A stretch of DNA of 10,633 bases, taken from Gammaproteobacteria bacterium. GTDB lineage: Bacteria; Pseudomonadota; Gammaproteobacteria; Ga0077536. Location of the stretch: the NCBI GenBank assembly GCA_003540955.1, contig DPMX01000180.1:1-10633 (forward strand), given 5' to 3'. Below, one piece after another: positions 7,156 through 10,633 of the stretch. Numbering within the stretch: the first letter of the stretch is position 1; each line of letters begins with the position of its first letter. The notes below the pieces were generated by a model that did not search any database, was not told the origin of the DNA, and worked only from the letters and a program-made list of their open reading frames with translations. A program made the position numbers and the translations under genes.

Positions 7156-8394
7156 ATGAGTGAAATCTACATAGCTGGTGTGAGCATGACCCATTTCGGC
7201 AAGCATCTGGAGCAAAGCCTGAAGAATCTCACTGCTGAGGCTCTTGTAGGAGTGTTAAATGACGCCGGCTGTGGGGCAGACAGTATAGAAGCTGCTTTCT
7301 TTGGCAACTGCGTGCAGGGGCACATGGAGGGCCAAGACATGATCCGCGGCGAAGTCGCTCTACGCTCGCTCGGTATCGAAGGAATCCCAATCGTCAATGT
7401 AGAGAATGCCTGCGCGACCGCAAGCACTGCATTTCATCTGGCGGTCAACTACGTGAAAGCCGAGGCGGCGGATGTTGCGCTGGCGATCGGAGTCGAGAAA
7501 ATGTACTCCGAAGATAAGGCGAAGATGTTCAGCGCCTTTGATGGGGCTTGGGACGTGCACGACGTCGACAACATAGTTGAACAATGGAGCAACATGGGTG
7601 AAGGCGTGGAAGTGCCTGAAGGAACAACATCTCCACGACCGTATAGCGTGTTCATGGACGTCTACGCTGGTTTTTCGCGGATGCACATGCGCGAGTTCGG
7701 CACGACACAAAGGCAACTCGCCGCAATTGCGTCGAAGAACCACGGCCATTCAACAATGAATCCATTGTCACAATACACCAAAGATTTCACTATCGATGAA
7801 GTACTTAGTGCGGCTCCGGTGACCTTCCCATTAACGATACCGATGTGCTCGCCGATCAGTGACGGAGCGGCCGCCGCTATCGTATGCAACGCGACGGGTC
7901 TGAAAAAACTAAGGGCGGCAAAAGCGCGGACAATGCGGGTGCTTGCAAGTGTTATCCGCACTGGTAGCAACCGCCCCGCGACTTACCTAGAGCAGCACTG
8001 CAGCCGCATCGGCTCGAAACAAGCCTATGAACAAGCAAACCTTGGACCAGAAGATATAGATATTGCAGAAGTCCACGACGCTAGTGCAAGCGGTGAAGTA
8101 ATCGAATCCGAAGCCCTTGGTTTTTGCGCGATTGGCGAGGGTGGGGTGATCGCCGAAAGAGGTGAAACAACCCTCGGAGGGCGTATCCCAATCAACGTCT
8201 CCGGCGGTTTAGAATCAAAAGGCCACCCGATCGGCGCGACCGGACTTGGACAAATCTACGAACTCGTGACTCAGTTACGCAATGAAGCCGGGGAACGTCA
8301 AGTCGAAGGTGCACGCCATGCTATAGCTCAAAATGGCGGCGGCATCTCTGGGGTAGAAGAAGCCGTAGTTTGTTTGACAATCATTGGAAAATGA
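7156..8394 (+). CDS. Thiolase family protein, SCP2-type, atypical active site
   Basis: A 412-residue protein with CGGAG 7 nt before its ATG. Thiolases condense or cleave 3-oxoacyl-CoA thioesters. Seen in the sequence: nucleophile Cys86 in NACATAS (84-90), CSPISDGAAA at 231-240, the VHD motif with His307, and NVSGGLESKGHPIGATG at 347-363 with His357. The overall layout is that of SCP2-type thiolases. In these the second, proton-donating cysteine comes from an HDCF motif; here the sequence is HDAS, so Ala309 replaces it. The classical C-terminal CxG cysteine is absent too (the region reads QNGGGISG at 392-399). It may therefore use another acid/base, act as a retro-aldolase or condensing enzyme, or need a partner. 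Some thiolase-like proteins pair with DUF35 (OB-fold) proteins, but none is encoded here. It could complete ketone degradation by cleaving the 3-oxoacyl-CoA; this is inferred from proximity only. Confidence 0.82.
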   Translation: MSEIYIAGVSMTHFGKHLEQSLKNLTAEALVGVLNDAGCGADSIEAAFFGNCVQGHMEGQDMIRGEVALRSLGIEGIPIVNVENACATASTAFHLAVNYVKAEAADVALAIGVEKMYSEDKAKMFSAFDGAWDVHDVDNIVEQWSNMGEGVEVPEGTTSPRPYSVFMDVYAGFSRMHMREFGTTQRQLAAIASKNHGHSTMNPLSQYTKDFTIDEVLSAAPVTFPLTIPMCSPISDGAAAAIVCNATGLKKLRAAKARTMRVLASVIRTGSNRPATYLEQHCSRIGSKQAYEQANLGPEDIDIAEVHDASASGEVIESEALGFCAIGEGGVIAERGETTLGGRIPINVSGGLESKGHPIGATGLGQIYELVTQLRNEAGERQVEGARHAIAQNGGGISGVEEAVVCLTIIGK

Positions 8395-8603
8395 TCGGCT
8401 ACACCAACCTCGCCCCGATAACGGCCCGAGAAGCCCTCGATTAGATTGCGCCAAAGTTCTAAACGATAACTACTAGTGTACTCCCTTCGAGGTGCCTTCA
8501 CGTTCGGCGTTATTTTCTCACTCATTCGCGAGTAGCCGGATAGACAATGGTATCGGTTATTAGAGTAGATTAATTGCGAAGCTTGTAGCTGGGAGATATT
8601 CCA
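8395..8603. other. Convergent intergenic region, no gene seen
   Basis: The 209 nt between the convergent thiolase and synthetase genes hold no recognisable gene, no T-tailed hairpin and no repeat. Only a weak 6-bp CCTCGA/TCGAGG pair about 50 nt apart is visible. A 65-codon minus-strand frame starts at 8525 but has no ribosome-binding site and overlaps the thiolase end. Confidence 0.6.
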
Positions 8604-10163
8604 TCAGTTCACCTCTCTTTCGCTCCCTTCCCAGAAAGTTTTCCGGATCTCGTTCTTGAGTATCTTGCCGACGGCCGATCGAGGCATATCATCCCAAAAC
8701 TCGATATTTTTAGGTGCTTTAACACTTCCAATACGTTCTTTCGTGAATGCAATGAGTTCTTCTACGGTGACACTTTGATTGGGCCGTAGTACGACAATGG
8801 CAGTGACCATCTCGCCCCATTTCTCGTCAGGAGCACCTACAACAGCGCAGTTTTCAACCGCGGCGTGGCCGTTAATGGCATTTTCTACCTCAGCAGAAAA
8901 AACATTAAAGCCACCCGTGATGATCATATCCTTTGCACGATCGACGATGTATACATAACCATCCTCATCCCAATAACCAATATCGCCAGTATGGTGCCAC
9001 CCATATCGGCGAGCTTCGTCCGTCGCCTCGGGATTGAGGTAATAACACGGCGCAACCAAATTACCCTGAACAACGATCTCGCCGCGTTCACCTCGAGGCA
9101 GAATGTTGCCCTGGTCGTCCAGGATCGCCACCCGGGTTTGTGAGCATGGCTTACCGCAACTCTTAAGTCGATGCCGCAAACTCTCATCACCTAAAGCTTC
9201 GACTAAATCGGCTTGCGGGAGGTATGTAATTAACATTGGAGCTTCGACTTGGCCGTAGCATTGACACATACAGGGACCAAAAACATCTATCGCCTCTGCT
9301 AGTTTGTCTGGCGCAACCGGCGATGCTGCGATTAGAAAATGTGTTAAGGACGAGTAGTCGAACTCACGCACGCGAGGATGGGCCAGCATCGCATAAAGTA
9401 CAGTGGGTGGGAGAAAAATATGGGTTACCCTATGTTTTTCAATTGATTTCATTAACTCTAGTGGATCGATTTTATCTACGATGACATTTGTCGGTATCTG
9501 CGGTGTCAGCATAAAGGTTAGAATTCCAGCTCCGTGCGTCATCGGTGCAGCGCAAAGGTGTACAGGTGACCGAACGCTCGGCATTGTAATACTGGCTTCT
9601 GCGATCAGCGTCGCCCACGTTAAATTGTCCCACAGGATGCCTTTGGAACGCCCCGTGGTACCTCCACTGCCAAGAATTGTGCTTCTTCGGTGAGCGTCAT
9701 ACCTAATCTCCGCCGGTGGTCTTCCGTATGAGTCTTTGGCAAAAGCCCGTAACGACGGGTAAGTTTGATCCTCCTTATCAATACACACTAGGTATTTAAG
9801 GTTCGTGACTTGACTGCGGATAGCCGGAATAAACTGAGCGAATGAGCTATGGTAAAACAACCATTCGCAATCAGTCAGATTCATAAAATCGACATTGGCA
9901 TCAATCGCATTCTTAGCGTTGATCGGCACCCAAGTGCCACCGGCTCGTAACGTGGCGATGACACACGCGAAGGCATCCGAGCAGTTCGGAGAATAAACTG
10001 CGATACCGGCCAAATCTTCCATCCCCCCGGTTTGCAAGGCGACCGCTATGGCGTTGGAGAATTGGCGCATTTCGGCGTAGGTATAAGTACCCTGTTTATC
10101 GGTAAACGCGACCTTATCGGGCGCGGCCGTTACAGCCTTATCGAAATAATCGATGACTCTCAT
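8604..10163 (-). CDS. AMP-forming acyl-CoA synthetase (ANL superfamily)
   Basis: A 519-residue protein that would activate a carboxylic acid with ATP and CoA through an acyl-adenylate. All core motifs are present: P-loop GSGGTTGRSKG at 165-175 (Ser where xPKG is usual), YGQVE at 303-307, HTGD at 391-394, hinge DRAKD at 408-412, GGFNVFSAEVE at 417-427, and PRSAVGK at 494-500 with catalytic Lys500. The length fits the medium-chain, aryl and FadD-like ligases. Classical acetoacetyl-CoA synthetases are about 650 residues with an extra N-terminal domain, so if this enzyme serves the carboxylase it more likely acts on a bulkier 3-oxoacid, as benzoylacetate-CoA ligase does in acetophenone degradation (inference). 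It starts 19 nt after the stop of the helical-repeat gene, so the two are probably co-transcribed. No strong Shine-Dalgarno is visible before the ATG. Substrate unknown. Confidence 0.88.
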   Translation of the reverse strand: MRVIDYFDKAVTAAPDKVAFTDKQGTYTYAEMRQFSNAIAVALQTGGMEDLAGIAVYSPNCSDAFACVIATLRAGGTWVPINAKNAIDANVDFMNLTDCEWLFYHSSFAQFIPAIRSQVTNLKYLVCIDKEDQTYPSLRAFAKDSYGRPPAEIRYDAHRRSTILGSGGTTGRSKGILWDNLTWATLIAEASITMPSVRSPVHLCAAPMTHGAGILTFMLTPQIPTNVIVDKIDPLELMKSIEKHRVTHIFLPPTVLYAMLAHPRVREFDYSSLTHFLIAASPVAPDKLAEAIDVFGPCMCQCYGQVEAPMLITYLPQADLVEALGDESLRHRLKSCGKPCSQTRVAILDDQGNILPRGERGEIVVQGNLVAPCYYLNPEATDEARRYGWHHTGDIGYWDEDGYVYIVDRAKDMIITGGFNVFSAEVENAINGHAAVENCAVVGAPDEKWGEMVTAIVVLRPNQSVTVEELIAFTKERIGSVKAPKNIEFWDDMPRSAVGKILKNEIRKTFWEGSEREVN

Positions 10164-10182
10164 GTGTTTTTTCTACTGATTT

Positions 10183-10633
10183 TTAGCCAGTCCGACTTTG
10201 AGGACACGTCAATGAATCGCGCAGTTCCTCGAGTTTCGGCTTGACATCGGCGGGCATAAATTCGCTTCTTGAATCAAGCTCGAACAATACCTCACAAGCA
10301 GATTTCGGGCGAGTTGATTGTGCGCGGATCTGAGCCCGATGAATCATGCCCTCCCACCATGTATCGCGACGTGGATCCGAACGGTCCGTGATCGCACGCC
10401 AAGCTCGATCTGCCTCCACTGGTCGATCCGTCTTAGCTGCTGCCAGGGCAAATAAACGATAACCATCTCCAACCTTTGGATAAGCTTGTCGGAATAATTT
10501 AGCCTGATCGTAGGCTTCGACAAATTTTTCAAGTTCGAGCATAGCCTCTATCGCCATGGCCTCGAGCCGACGCTTCATTGTGATATCCGATATCGTAGCG
10601 CGCAGCAGCACTTTGGCCGCCGATAGTCGCAGG
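10183..10633 (-). CDS. Helical-repeat (TPR-like) protein, C-terminal part, cut by the right edge
   Basis: Only the last 149 or so codons are in the window; the frame stays open to the right edge, so the GTG at 10611 need not be the start. The visible part is rich in Ala, Leu, Glu and Arg and forms successive amphipathic helices, for example AIEAMLELEKFVEAYDQAKL, then YRLFALAAAKTDRPVEADRAW with the spacing of tetratricopeptide units. The C-terminus is a short charged helix ending in SLTCPQSRTG. No catalytic motif is visible. It may be a scaffold protein, or the tail of a larger enzyme carrying TPRs. The synthetase follows after 19 nt on the same strand. Confidence 0.55.
   Translation of the reverse strand, partial: LRLSAAKVLLRATISDITMKRRLEAMAIEAMLELEKFVEAYDQAKLFRQAYPKVGDGYRLFALAAAKTDRPVEADRAWRAITDRSDPRRDTWWEGMIHRAQIRAQSTRPKSACEVLFELDSRSEFMPADVKPKLEELRDSLTCPQSRTG

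Noticed and set aside
8390..8443. 17-codon ORF overlapping the thiolase stop as ATGA
   Set aside because: Too short, with no recognisable content; an ATGA overlap alone is common by chance.
8328..8525. 65-codon minus-strand frame after the thiolase
   Set aside because: It overlaps the thiolase 3' end, has no ribosome-binding site, and its sequence shows no recognisable domain.
1..10633. Mobile element, CRISPR or tRNA
   Set aside because: No transposase or integrase-like protein, no spaced direct repeats and no tRNA cloverleaf was seen; gene boundaries are tight and ordinary.

Overview
The window reads as a bacterial chromosomal segment, roughly half G+C by eye, packed with CoA and ketone catabolism genes. 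Gene density, Shine-Dalgarno spacing and protein style suggest a proteobacterium, perhaps a marine or environmental gammaproteobacterium. That placement is an impression from the proteins, not a demonstrated assignment. I saw no tRNA, rRNA, CRISPR, insertion sequence or phage signature.

Layout: (1) 60-1572, minus strand: a TetR-family regulator followed by a crotonase-fold enoyl-CoA hydratase of the LiuC/AtuE-like type. The run probably continues past the left edge, where a Shine-Dalgarno-like GGAGG sits at 9-13. (2) 1614-1631: an 18-bp perfect inverted repeat in the divergent gap, a strong candidate operator for that TetR protein. (3) 1705-6151, plus strand: a two-gene operon encoding a hydantoinase A/acetone carboxylase beta-like ATP-binding subunit and a hydantoinase B/acetone carboxylase alpha-like subunit. 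The second protein carries a C-terminal four-cysteine zinc-ribbon segment that resembles a fused gamma subunit. (4) 6155-6913, minus strand, convergent with the operon (3-nt gap): a zinc-ribbon class I methyltransferase, preceded by a possible leader ORF. (5) 7156-8394, plus strand: an SCP2-type thiolase lacking the expected second cysteine. (6) 8604-10163, minus strand: an ANL-superfamily acyl-CoA synthetase, 19 nt downstream of a partial gene for a helical-repeat (TPR-like) protein that runs off the right edge.

Working model (inference): an ATP-dependent carboxylase adds bicarbonate to a ketone to give a 3-oxoacid, the synthetase makes the 3-oxoacyl-CoA, and the thiolase cleaves it. This is the logic known for acetone and acetophenone degradation. 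The hydratase would act in a related branched-chain or isoprenoid-like beta-oxidation step, and the TetR protein would sense a CoA thioester or the ketone. The ligase and thiolase are not in the carboxylase operon, so their link rests on proximity only. The methyltransferase has no evident role in this scheme.
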